The position numbers were made by a program, and so were the translations under genes. This document shows positions 28,785 to 36,604 of a stretch of DNA of 64,000 nucleotides, one piece after another. Below the pieces are notes generated by a model. The model did no database searches and was not told where the DNA came from. It saw nothing but the letters and a program-made list of their open reading frames with translations. How positions within the stretch are numbered: the first letter of the stretch is position 1; each line of letters opens with the position of its first letter. This stretch comes from Anaerosomatales bacterium (lineage in GTDB: Bacteria > Actinomycetota > Coriobacteriia > Anaerosomatales > Anaerosomataceae): positions 101,401 to 165,400 of the forward strand of contig JASEEU010000004.1 in the NCBI GenBank assembly GCA_030019445.1. The letters are read 5' to 3'.

Positions 28785-29458
28785 TCATCACCAAGCCGCG
28801 CGACTGGGCGCGGATCGAGCGGAATCTGACCGAGATCGGCGCCCGCCGCGTCTTCATCATGGGCTGCGGCCAGTGCGCGACGGTCGCCGGCACCGGAGGA
28901 GAGCCGGAGGTGCGCGAGGCGGCCCGTCGGCTCGAAGAGGGCGGCTGGGAGGTCACCGGCTGGGCGGTCGGCGAGGTGACCTGCCACTCCGGCGGCACGC
29001 GTCTGGAGTCGCGCAAGCACGACACCGAGATAGCGGGATCCGATGCGGTGCTCGTGCTCTCGTGCGGGGCGGGCGTCCAGACGGTCGCGGATGCGATCGC
29101 CAAGCCGGTCTTCCCCGGACTGGAGTCGGCGTTCCTCGGCAATGTCGTACGCCACGGCGTCTTCGAGGAGCGCTGCCAGATGTGCGGCGACTGCGTGCTC
29201 GACCGGACCGCCGGGATCTGCCCGGTCACCACGTGTCCCAAAGGGCTGCTGAACGGGCCGTGCGGTGGGATGTGGGACGGCATGTGCGAGGTGGTCGCCG
29301 ACCGGGAATGCGTGCACGTGCGGATCGCGCGCCGGCTGGCCGAGCAGGGTCGCGGCGCGGCCGGAAGGATCGAGCCGAAGGACTTCTCGGCAAAGCTCAA
29401 GCCGGGCAGCCTCAATCTGCGGGAGACACGGCGACGCGGCACGGGTGATGCGCGATGA
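28781..29458 (+). CDS. metV: MetV-like zinc/Fe-S protein, partner of MetF (MTHFR C-terminal family)
   Basis: The protein has 225 residues. A Cys-rich C-terminal half (CQMCGDCVLDRTAGICPVTT, CPKGLLNGPCGG) and an N-terminal GCGQCATVAGTGG segment match the methylene-THF reductase C-terminal family (MetV). In acetogens MetV binds Fe-S clusters or zinc and pairs with MetF to form the methylene-THF reductase complex. It starts at the ATG overlapping the metH stop (ATGA) and overlaps metF by 4 nt, so the three are translationally coupled. Confidence 0.9.
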   Translation: MIITKPRDWARIERNLTEIGARRVFIMGCGQCATVAGTGGEPEVREAARRLEEGGWEVTGWAVGEVTCHSGGTRLESRKHDTEIAGSDAVLVLSCGAGVQTVADAIAKPVFPGLESAFLGNVVRHGVFEERCQMCGDCVLDRTAGICPVTTCPKGLLNGPCGGMWDGMCEVVADRECVHVRIARRLAEQGRGAAGRIEPKDFSAKLKPGSLNLRETRRRGTGDAR

Positions 29459-30336
29459 GCCGCCTTCGCGATGCGCTGGAGCGCGGCGACTTCGTCATCA
29501 CGGGCGAGGTCGCGCCGCCCCTCGGTACGGACCTGGCTTCGATGCGCACGGCTGTGGAGACCGTGGGGCCGTACTGCACCGCGCTCAACGTGACGGACAA
29601 CCAGGGCGCGACGCTGCACCTCTCGAGCCTGGCGGCGTCACGCGAGCTGCTTGATATGGGGTACGAGCCGATCTTCCAGCAGACGTGCCGGGACCGGAAC
29701 CGGCTCGCGCTGCAGTCCGACCTGCTCGCGGCGTGGACGCTCGGCCTGCGCAACCTGCTCGTGGTCACCGGGGACGATCCGCGCTCAGGCGATCACCCGC
29801 AGGCCAAGGGTGTCTTCGACCTGGACTCGACGCAGCTCGCCGGGGTGGCGGCAGGGATGAACGAGGGTCACGACATGCTCGGTCGAGATCTCGCGGGAGC
29901 GACCGACTTCTACATCGGGGCGGCGCTCTTCCCGGAGGCGGAACCCTGGGACGTCCAGCTCGCACGTGCCGAGCGCAAGGTCGAGGCGGGCGTGCGCTTC
30001 TTCCAGACGCAGGCGATCTTCGACCTCGACAAGCTCGAACGTGCCGTCGCCGCCCTTGAGCCGAGCGGTGCGAAGGTCATCGCGGGCGTGCTCGTGCTGC
30101 GCAGCCCCCGCGTCATCGACTTCATCAACAAGCGCCTTGCGGGCCTGATGGTGCCCGACGCCGTGGCCGACCGGATACGCTCCGCGACGGACCCCGCCGA
30201 GGAGGCCGTACGCCTCGCGACGGAGCAGGTGCGTGCCGTGCGCGAGATCGCCCACGGCGTCCACGTCATGCCCCTTGGCCTGGATGCCGAGGTGCCTCGG
30301 ATCCTGCGGGATGCCGGCCTTGCGGACGCCGAGTAG
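29455..30336 (+). CDS. metF: Methylenetetrahydrofolate reductase catalytic subunit
   Basis: The protein has 293 residues, a TIM barrel of the MetF family. GEVAPPLGTD, ALNVTDNQGATLHLS, CRDRNRLALQSDLL, GDDPRSGDHPQAKGVFDLD and FFQTQAIFDLDKLERA are conserved flavin and folate binding segments. It makes 5-methyl-THF, the methyl donor for MetH encoded just upstream. It is the last gene of the operon, which leaves a 146-nt gap to the TorD gene. Confidence 0.93.
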   Translation: MSRLRDALERGDFVITGEVAPPLGTDLASMRTAVETVGPYCTALNVTDNQGATLHLSSLAASRELLDMGYEPIFQQTCRDRNRLALQSDLLAAWTLGLRNLLVVTGDDPRSGDHPQAKGVFDLDSTQLAGVAAGMNEGHDMLGRDLAGATDFYIGAALFPEAEPWDVQLARAERKVEAGVRFFQTQAIFDLDKLERAVAALEPSGAKVIAGVLVLRSPRVIDFINKRLAGLMVPDAVADRIRSATDPAEEAVRLATEQVRAVREIAHGVHVMPLGLDAEVPRILRDAGLADAE

Positions 30337-30482
30337 CCTGAGCGACCCGGACGGCCCCTAAGGTTCGCTCATTCACGGGCTGCTATCGGTCGTCCGCGCC
30401 CGTGGTGACGTGCCGCAGCACCGTTGCGACGTACGATATCCATGGAACGGTTTGCCTGCCAGCACGATGAGGGGCGATCCCG

Positions 30483-31181
30483 ATGCGTGGGTATCAGGTG
30501 CCATACGCGGGTACGCAACCGGACGCGGGCGCGGTGCTCGCCTACGCGTTCGCCGATGATCGCGTGCGACGCTACGAGGCCCTGGCGTGCCTCCTCTCGG
30601 CTCCAGGGTCGTCACTAGAGCCGGTCGTCCGGGCCGTCATCGAGCCGTGCGAGGACTGCGCGTTCATCGATAGCCCGCACCTGCGCGAGATCCGCCGTGC
30701 CGGCGAGGATGCTCTGGCGTGGTGTCGGAACGTCGGCGATCCCTGCAGCCTGAGCGCGGAGTACGCCCGGCTCTTCGGCCTCCCCGGGGTAGCTCATCGC
30801 GAGCGCGGTATCCTGCCCGTGTGCGAAGGAGCGTACGTGGCCGGGGATCCCGACGAGCTGGCCGGGGAGCTGAGGAAGCAGTATGAGGCACTCGGCTTCT
30901 GGAGCGCCGCTGACTCGCGCACGGTGGAGTGTCCGGGACATGTCGGACAGGAGTTGGCGTTCGTCGCTCACTGCCTCATGCTGTCACGGCTCGGGCTCAG
31001 AGAGATGAGCCGGACCGCCGACAGCTTCATCATCGAACACCTGCTGCCGTGGGCGCTCGTGCTCGGCGCAGCGGTCGCCAACCAGGCGGCCAACCCCGTG
31101 CTGCGATACGCCGGCTGCACCCTTGAGCAGCTCATGGCGTGCGAGCGCCACCGGCTGCGTTCTCTGTCCGTGGCCTCGTAG
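30483..31181 (+). CDS. TorD/DmsD-family chaperone (first copy)
   Basis: The protein has 232 residues and is helical. It has the TorD-like pattern YEALACLLSAPGS, the EYARLFGLPG segment, the E-G-Y/PxVxEGAYV motif (LPVCEGAYV), YEALGFWSA and ELAFVAHCLMLSRL. Family members bind the twin-arginine signal of a molybdoenzyme and hold it until the cofactor is inserted. No molybdoenzyme of the DMSO-reductase type lies in this window. The ATG at 30483 follows GAGGGG. This is the first gene of the sensing cluster. Confidence 0.8.
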   Translation: MRGYQVPYAGTQPDAGAVLAYAFADDRVRRYEALACLLSAPGSSLEPVVRAVIEPCEDCAFIDSPHLREIRRAGEDALAWCRNVGDPCSLSAEYARLFGLPGVAHRERGILPVCEGAYVAGDPDELAGELRKQYEALGFWSAADSRTVECPGHVGQELAFVAHCLMLSRLGLREMSRTADSFIIEHLLPWALVLGAAVANQAANPVLRYAGCTLEQLMACERHRLRSLSVAS

Positions 31182-31243
31182 CGTCCACGCGCTCCCGACG
31201 CGCCCCCGATACGGAGTATCATCGGGTCGGGGGGTGAGCGAAC

Positions 31244-32215
31244 GTGAATCATCGCGCAGAGAACAGGGTCGAGCGGCAGGGATCACCCGGGCGTGCCTCG
31301 ACGCTTCATCGGATCGCGAACCGCTGGCTCACCGTCGCCGTCCTGAGCACCGTCGCGGCCGGCGTCTTCTCGGCGCACCTGCTCATCGCCTTGCTCCACG
31401 AGGTCTCCACGGAGCCGCTCGAGGAGAGCGAGGCGGGCCGCGAGGGCGAGGGCGAAGTCCGGCTCGCGATGGGCCGAACGCCGGGCGGACAGGCCGAGTG
31501 GGCGAACTACGTCGTGCTCACGGAGTGGCTTTCCGAGCGCATCGACCGGCCCGTGCAGCTCCGGTACCTCACCGACCGCGAGGCCGCCGTCGAGGCGTTC
31601 GAGTCCGGGCAGGTGGACGCGGGATTCGTCTGCACGCGCAGCTATCTGACGTTGCAGGCCGAGGGCATCGTACGTCCTGTCGCCGTGCCGGTCACATCGG
31701 GTGCGACGACCGAGACCGCGATGCTCCTCGTGCGCGGCGACAGCGAGATCGCCTCGGCGGAGGGGCTCGAGGGCCGCACCGCCGCGATCTCATCCAAGAC
31801 ATCGGTCACCGGAGCCGGTTACCTGTACTGGCTTGCCGAGCGACAGGGCTGGGACGTCGAGTCACGCTTCGCGGAGCTCATCGTGTGCGGGACGCAGGAA
31901 GAGGCGCTCGATCTGCTGGCCGACGGCGCCGTCGACTGCACCGTGGGCTGCATGACCGAGGTCGCTGACTATCCGGCTGGCACCTTCCGGGCGCTTGCCG
32001 AGTCACCTCCATACGTCCTGCCGCCCTTCGTGGTCACGACGTCGCTCGACCCCGCGCTCGCCGATGCGATCACCGAGGCGCTGCTCGCCTTCGACGCGGG
32101 CGCCATGCTACCCCCCGGATCGGTGCTCGGCGGCTTCGAGCCCGTGAGCGCGCAGGACTACGCGTTCGCGCGCGACCTGATGGCGCACGTGCCCGAGGGG
32201 CTCGACCGCCGATGA
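31244..32215 (+). CDS. PhnD-like periplasmic-binding domain protein, N-terminally anchored
   Basis: The protein has 323 residues. One hydrophobic segment near 30-50 (LTVAVLSTVAAGVFSAHLLI) is followed by a PhnD/phosphonate-binding-like domain: MGRTPGGQAEWANYVVLTEWL, FESGQVDAGFVCTRSYL, DCTVGCMTEVADYPAG and LPPFVVTTSLDPALADAI. Such proteins either deliver ligand to an ABC importer or, as in the TorT-TorS system, present it to a kinase. No importer is encoded nearby and a kinase follows with a 4-nt overlap, so I favour the sensory role. GTG start at 31244. Confidence 0.75.
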   Translation: MNHRAENRVERQGSPGRASTLHRIANRWLTVAVLSTVAAGVFSAHLLIALLHEVSTEPLEESEAGREGEGEVRLAMGRTPGGQAEWANYVVLTEWLSERIDRPVQLRYLTDREAAVEAFESGQVDAGFVCTRSYLTLQAEGIVRPVAVPVTSGATTETAMLLVRGDSEIASAEGLEGRTAAISSKTSVTGAGYLYWLAERQGWDVESRFAELIVCGTQEEALDLLADGAVDCTVGCMTEVADYPAGTFRALAESPPYVLPPFVVTTSLDPALADAITEALLAFDAGAMLPPGSVLGGFEPVSAQDYAFARDLMAHVPEGLDRR

Positions 32216-33720
32216 GCTCGCGGGAGCCCAAGGTCCGCCACTCGCTCGGGTTCCGTTTCGTGGCGTTCATGGTCGCCGCCGAGGTCGTCTTCGGGCTGGG
32301 TCTGGGCGTCATCGTGGCGATGTTCAGCCTGCGCGCCGTGGCCCGCGAGCGCGCCGACAGCCTGCGCGATATCTCGGCGGTAGCCGCGGCGTCCATCATG
32401 CCCATCGTGGCGGAGCAGGATGAGCGCGCGCTGAACGCACAGCTCCGAAGTCTGATCGCCGTAGGGCAGGTGCACGGGATACAGGCCGTCAGCGTCCGCG
32501 ACAGCGCAGGCCACGTGCTCGCCGAGATGGGGGAGCCGGTGCCCGAGGACGGGTCGCGCGGACTTCTCGAGCAGTTGACAGGGCCGCGCACGATCACGCA
32601 CACGGTGGAGTACGCCGGGACCGCTGTGGCCGAGGTCACCGTCGGCTTCTCGGCGGCCGGGATCGACCGCTCGGTCACCGCCCCCCTGCTCGCTGCCGGC
32701 CTCGTCGTCGCGGGCGTGGCGCTCGTCTCGGTGCCCTGGAGCGTGTGGCTCGTGCTGCGCTCGGTCGTGCAGCCGCTTGCCGCGCTCACCGAGGACGCCG
32801 CCCGGGTGGCCGAGGGCGACCTGTCCTTCCAGGCGGGTGCGTCGCGTGCCGATGAGATCGGACTGCTCTCCCGCGCGCTCTCAGAGATGGCCTCCCAGCT
32901 CGAGGACAAGGAGCGTCGCCTGCTCGGCTCCCTATCCTCGCTCGAGGAGGCGTACCGCTCGGAGAGCCGCATGAAGGACGAGATCGAACAGCTCATGCGC
33001 ACGAAGTCGGACTTCGTCGCGGTCGCATCGCATGAGCTGCGCAACCCGCTCGCCGTGGCGCGACTCTACTCGGAGATGCTCGAGCGCGGCGTATACGGGG
33101 AGCTGAGCCCGGAGCAGACGCAGGCGGTCGAAGCGGTGGTCGCCGCCGCCGCGCGTCTCAGCTCCATCGTCAGCGACCTCATGGACGCGGCGCTCCTGGA
33201 GCGGGGCGAGCTGCCGATGCGCTTTGAGGCGGTGGAGCTGCGCGATGTCGTCCGCAAGGCGGGGCGGGACGCCGCGGCGCTCGGTCTGCGCGTGAGCGTG
33301 CGAGTGAGCGCGAGCGCGCCTGGCGGCGAGGTGTGGGTGAGGGCGGACCGGCTCCGTATCCGGCAGGTGCTCGACAACCTGCTCTCCAACGCCCTCAAGT
33401 ACTCCCCAGAGGGGGAGACCGTGGCGCTGTGGATCGAGCGCGACCCCGGTACGGCGCGGGTCGTCGTGAAGGACAACGGCCCGGGGCTCGAGCCCGAAGA
33501 CGACCTCTTCACGCTCTTCAATCGCTCCGACCCCGATCCGCGCCATGCCGGGCTGGGCCTCGGGTTGGCGATCAGCGCGCGCATCCTGCAGGCCCATGAC
33601 GGTCGTCTCTACGCCCGCCGGCCCGCGGGCGGCAGCGGGAGCGAGCTCGTCATGGAGCTGGCTGCCGTCGACGACCCCGACGAGATCCGTCCGGCCGAAG
33701 GATCGGTGAACGTGACGTGA
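32212..33720 (+). CDS. Sensor histidine kinase (HAMP-HisKA-HATPase)
   Basis: The protein has 502 residues. Two membrane helices (about 12-40 and 160-185) flank an extracytoplasmic region of about 120 residues. A HAMP domain (about 185-240, PLAALTEDAARVAEGDL), HisKA with H274 in SHELRNPLAVARL, and the ATPase boxes N (DNLLSNALKYSPEG), D (VKDNGPGLEPED) and G (GLGLGLAI) follow. It probably senses through the PhnD-like protein upstream. It overlaps that gene and the response regulator gene by 4 nt each. Confidence 0.92.
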   Translation: MSSREPKVRHSLGFRFVAFMVAAEVVFGLGLGVIVAMFSLRAVARERADSLRDISAVAAASIMPIVAEQDERALNAQLRSLIAVGQVHGIQAVSVRDSAGHVLAEMGEPVPEDGSRGLLEQLTGPRTITHTVEYAGTAVAEVTVGFSAAGIDRSVTAPLLAAGLVVAGVALVSVPWSVWLVLRSVVQPLAALTEDAARVAEGDLSFQAGASRADEIGLLSRALSEMASQLEDKERRLLGSLSSLEEAYRSESRMKDEIEQLMRTKSDFVAVASHELRNPLAVARLYSEMLERGVYGELSPEQTQAVEAVVAAAARLSSIVSDLMDAALLERGELPMRFEAVELRDVVRKAGRDAAALGLRVSVRVSASAPGGEVWVRADRLRIRQVLDNLLSNALKYSPEGETVALWIERDPGTARVVVKDNGPGLEPEDDLFTLFNRSDPDPRHAGLGLGLAISARILQAHDGRLYARRPAGGSGSELVMELAAVDDPDEIRPAEGSVNVT

Positions 33721-34451
33721 CACACGAGTCCAGCCGGGGCGCGACGATCATGATCGTGGAGGATGACGCGGGTCTGGCCGAAGGGCTGGGCCGTCTGCTC
33801 GAGTCCAACGGCATGACCGCCCACGTCCTCACGAGCGGGCTGAGCGCCGTGTCCACCGCCACCAGGGTCCGCCCCGACCTCATCGTGCTCGACGTCGTGA
33901 TGCCCGGGATCGACGGGTGGGAGCTTCTGGCCCGCATGCGGGAGAGCGCCGTCCTGGCGACCGTGCCGGTGATGATGCTCACGGCGCGCTCGGCGGTGGA
34001 TGACCGCGTGCGGGGGCTCGAGATGGGTGCGGACGACTACCTCACCAAGCCCTTCGCGATACGCGAGTTCCTCGCCCGCGTGGACGTCCTGTTGCGCCGT
34101 GGCAACGAGCGGGCCTCAGGCGGGAAGCTCCCCGTCATCTCGAAGGCGGGCGAGCGTCGTCTCGTGGACGTGTCCGAGATCGAGTATGCGGCCTCCGGAC
34201 CGGACGGGACGCGCCTGTTCTCGGCACGGGCTGAGACGCGCTGCCCGTGGTCGCTGCGGGAAGTGGTGGAGCACAGCGGCCCCACCATGATGCGTGTCCA
34301 CCGGTCCTATGCCGCGAACGTAGCCGCTGTCCACGGCTGCCGCTGGGTGACATCGTCACGCTTCGTGCTGATCGTCGGCGATGCCGGCCGTGAGGTGCCG
34401 GTGGGTCGCCAGCACATCGCCGAGGTGCGTCACCGACTCGGACTGTCGTAG
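33717..34451 (+). CDS. Response regulator with REC and LytTR-type DNA-binding domains
   Basis: The protein has 244 residues. A receiver domain (about 10-125, phosphoacceptor D59 in VLDVVMPGIDGW and Lys in DDYLTKPFA) precedes a LytTR-like domain (about 135-244: GERRLVDVSEIEYAAS, MMRVHRSYAANVAAVHG). REC-LytTR regulators usually bind direct repeats upstream of target genes. The GTG at 33717 overlaps the kinase stop. The TorD genes on both sides are probable targets. Confidence 0.85.
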   Translation: MTHESSRGATIMIVEDDAGLAEGLGRLLESNGMTAHVLTSGLSAVSTATRVRPDLIVLDVVMPGIDGWELLARMRESAVLATVPVMMLTARSAVDDRVRGLEMGADDYLTKPFAIREFLARVDVLLRRGNERASGGKLPVISKAGERRLVDVSEIEYAASGPDGTRLFSARAETRCPWSLREVVEHSGPTMMRVHRSYAANVAAVHGCRWVTSSRFVLIVGDAGREVPVGRQHIAEVRHRLGLS

Positions 34452-34494
34452 AGTAGGCCCAGACGCTGGCCGTCAGGGGCGGGGAGGCTGAGGC

Positions 34495-35196
34495 ATGCAG
34501 CGCGAGGATGATCGCATGACCGCCGTGGACGCCGGGTGCGCGTGCGCCCTGGGCGATCGGCGGCGTGCCTACGAGATCCTCGCCCGCTTCTTCGGCGGGT
34601 CCGCGCGCGGGCTCGGGGCGAGTATCGGGCCGCTGCTGGTCGCGACGAGCACGTGTCACCTGCAGCCCTACATCGACCAGGCGGCCATCGAAGCCACCGC
34701 GCGCGACTCCGAGGACGCTCTGCGCGACGCTGCGGGAGAGCAGGCGTTCGAGAGCGCGCGGCGCGCCCTTATCGGCGGTGCGGACGGGTTCGATCCCTTC
34801 GTGCACGTCGTCCCCTCGAACGAGTGCGTGTTCCTCGGCGGCGACGTCTGCACCGCGCGGGTGCGCGCGCACTACCAGGCCGCGGGATACGCGGCGCCCG
34901 AGACGCTGACCGAGTGCCTCGGAGACGACCACATCGCGGTCGAGCTGGACTTCATGCGCTTCCTGCTCGAACGCGTGACCCGGGGGGAGGCCGACGCTGC
35001 GGGCTGCGCCTCACGCTTCTTCGCGGACCACTTGAGCGCCTGGGCGGTGCTGTTCGCCGTCGTGGTGAGCCGCGGCGCCGAGCATCCCGCCCTGCGCCTG
35101 GCAGGGCTTGTGCTCGACAAGTTCGTCGCCTGCGAGGCGGTCACGTTCCGCCATGCCGTCCCGGCGCACTGCGCGCTGCGCGGACCTGCCGCGTAG
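34495..35196 (+). CDS. TorD-family chaperone (second copy)
   Basis: The protein has 233 residues and is weakly similar to the first copy. It has RRAYEILARFFGGSARG, the P-S-N-E-C-V-F-L-G motif region (VVPSNECVFLGGD), YQAAGYAAPE, and LDFMRFLLERV. It is probably a molybdoenzyme-specific chaperone of its own. The ATG at 34495 has GGGGAGG upstream. A second Met (34516) is less well supported. The gene ends 53 nt before moaE. Confidence 0.75.
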   Translation: MQREDDRMTAVDAGCACALGDRRRAYEILARFFGGSARGLGASIGPLLVATSTCHLQPYIDQAAIEATARDSEDALRDAAGEQAFESARRALIGGADGFDPFVHVVPSNECVFLGGDVCTARVRAHYQAAGYAAPETLTECLGDDHIAVELDFMRFLLERVTRGEADAAGCASRFFADHLSAWAVLFAVVVSRGAEHPALRLAGLVLDKFVACEAVTFRHAVPAHCALRGPAA

Positions 35197-35206
35197 CCTG
35201 GCGGAG

Positions 35207-35212
35207 TATACT
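35207..35212 (+). promoter_or_regulatory. -10 element upstream of moaE
   Basis: TATACT lies about 37 nt before the moaE ATG. A convincing -35 is not seen. This gives a short leader with a GAGAGGA Shine-Dalgarno. Confidence 0.4.
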
Positions 35213-35248
35213 GTTCGGCACGGATGCAATCCCACCGAGAGGAGCGCC

Positions 35249-35620
35249 ATGACCCCCGGGCGACCGTCGATCGACACCTGGCTGGAGGAGATCAAGTCCG
35301 GCGGCGAGACTGCCGGGGTCGGGATGTTCCTCGCGCACAACGGCATCGTCCGCGCGAGCTCGCGGGACGGACGCGCGGTCACGGGCATGGAGCTTGCCGT
35401 GGACAGGGAGCGTCTCGCCCAGATCGTGGAGACGGCGCGCCTGATGGAGGGGATCGCCCACGTCCGCGTGTGGGTGAACGAGGGGACGCTCGACGTCGGG
35501 GATGACATCATGTACGTGTTCGTGGGCGGGGATGTCCGCGAGAACGTCTTCGGCGCGCTCCAGGCCCTCGTCACGATGATCAAGACCGAGGTCGTGGCCG
35601 AGACGGAACGATACGAGTGA
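35249..35620 (+). CDS. moaE: Molybdopterin synthase catalytic subunit-like MoaE
   Basis: The protein has 123 residues. SIDTWLEEIKSGG, VGMFLAHNGIVR, HVRVWVNEGTLDVGDDIMYV and FGALQALVTMIKTEVV match anaerobe-type MoaE. MoaE forms the synthase with MoaD and transfers two sulfurs to precursor Z. The ATG at 35249 has GAGAGGA upstream. It stands convergent to the ThiF/MoaD/aldehyde oxidoreductase operon with only 3 nt between stops. Confidence 0.85.
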   Translation: MTPGRPSIDTWLEEIKSGGETAGVGMFLAHNGIVRASSRDGRAVTGMELAVDRERLAQIVETARLMEGIAHVRVWVNEGTLDVGDDIMYVFVGGDVRENVFGALQALVTMIKTEVVAETERYE

Positions 35621-35623
35621 CGT

Positions 35624-36283
35624 CTACGGGTCCGGGAAGCCGAGCAGCAGCCGGATGACGGCGTGCGCCTGGTGCGCCGCCGCGACCATGACGCGTGACG
35701 CGAACAGCGGATGACCTTCTCGGACATCGCTCGTGAGATCGCCGACGACGAAGAGGCGTTCAGCGAAACGCTCGGTGACGATGGCGTTCGCCGAGCCGTA
35801 GCCGGCCAGTCCGGATGCGGTGACCAGCGGCGTGTCCGGCAGGTCGCGCAGCACCGTGTTGATGATCATCGCCTTGGTGTCCGCGCGGTCCACGGCTTCG
35901 ATGATCACGTCCGCTCCTTGCGCGATCCGGACGACGTTGTCAGCGGTGAGCGTCTCGCTCACGAGCGTCAGGCTGACGTCGGGGTCGATGCGCATGAGGG
36001 TGGCGGCGAGCGCCTCGGTCTTGAGCATGCCGATCTGGTCGCGGAAGAACAGCTGCCGGTTCAGGTTGCCGGGATCCACCCGGTCGAAGTCGACGAGCGT
36101 CATCGTGAGCAGACCGCTCCGCAGGAGCATCGCCGCGATGTTGCTGCCGAGGCCGCCCACCCCGAGGATGCATGCCGAGCACTCGCGCAGACGGGCGCGG
36201 AGCTCGGCGTCGAGTTCGACCGGCGGGACCGGCACCCGCACGTCGGGACGGTCGTGCGGTCTCAGGTCGCTGTAGTCGGGCAT
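35624..36283 (-). CDS. ThiF/MoeB-type sulfur-carrier adenylyltransferase
   Basis: The protein has 219 residues. It adenylylates the C-terminal Gly-Gly of a ThiS/MoaD-like protein. The nucleotide-binding loop GVGGLGSNIAAML, the acidic strand LVDFDRVDPGNLNRQLFF and the DVIIEAVDRADTKAMI segment are typical. There is no rhodanese or C-terminal zinc Cys pair. The MoaD-like gene lies 3 nt upstream and AOR further upstream, so its likely carrier is the neighbouring 81-residue protein. Confidence 0.87.
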   Translation of the reverse strand: MPDYSDLRPHDRPDVRVPVPPVELDAELRARLRECSACILGVGGLGSNIAAMLLRSGLLTMTLVDFDRVDPGNLNRQLFFRDQIGMLKTEALAATLMRIDPDVSLTLVSETLTADNVVRIAQGADVIIEAVDRADTKAMIINTVLRDLPDTPLVTASGLAGYGSANAIVTERFAERLFVVGDLTSDVREGHPLFASRVMVAAAHQAHAVIRLLLGFPDP

Positions 36284-36286
36284 GCC

Positions 36287-36532
36287 TCAGCCTCCGGCCA
36301 CCGGCGGGAAGATCGCCAGGCGGTCGCCGTCGTGCAGGGCCGCGTCCTCCTCGGCATGGCGCCCGTTGACGAACACGACGCGCGGCTGGTCCGGCAGCCC
36401 GAGCGTCTCGATCACCTCGGCTATCGTCGTGCCGTCAGGCAACTCGAACGACCGCGGAGCGCGGCCGCCCTTGCCGTCCGGCTGGAACGCGGCGAGATGC
36501 GCGAAGAGCGCGACGTCGACGTGCATGTGCAT
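36287..36532 (-). CDS. MoaD/ThiS-like sulfur carrier
   Basis: The protein is about 81 residues with the ubiquitin-like fold. DGTTIAEVIETLGLP, VVFVNGRHAEEDAALHDGD and the C-terminal PVAGG, ending in the Gly-Gly that is thiocarboxylated. It lies between the aldehyde oxidoreductase and the ThiF-like gene on the same strand, so it is probably the dedicated carrier for building the tungsten or molybdenum pterin. The start can be Met1 or Met3. Confidence 0.87.
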   Translation of the reverse strand: MHMHVDVALFAHLAAFQPDGKGGRAPRSFELPDGTTIAEVIETLGLPDQPRVVFVNGRHAEEDAALHDGDRLAIFPPVAGG

Positions 36533-36546
36533 CCCTCGTTCGATGT

Positions 36547-36577
36547 GCGGGGCGGACCGTGTTCGGGCCCGCCCCGC
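36547..36577 (-). terminator. Hairpin between AOR and MoaD-like genes
   Basis: GCGGGGCGG (36547-36555) and CCGCCCCGC (36569-36577) form a 9-bp stem with a 13-nt loop in the 72-nt gap. Without a T-run it is more likely an mRNA processing or stability element than a full terminator. Confidence 0.4.
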
Positions 36578-36604
36578 GTGTCGTCGGCGTGCGGAACGTC
36601 GTTG

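Noticed and set aside
30441..30618. Short frame starting at ATG 30441
   Set aside because: It has no conserved sequence and overlaps the TorD gene in another frame.
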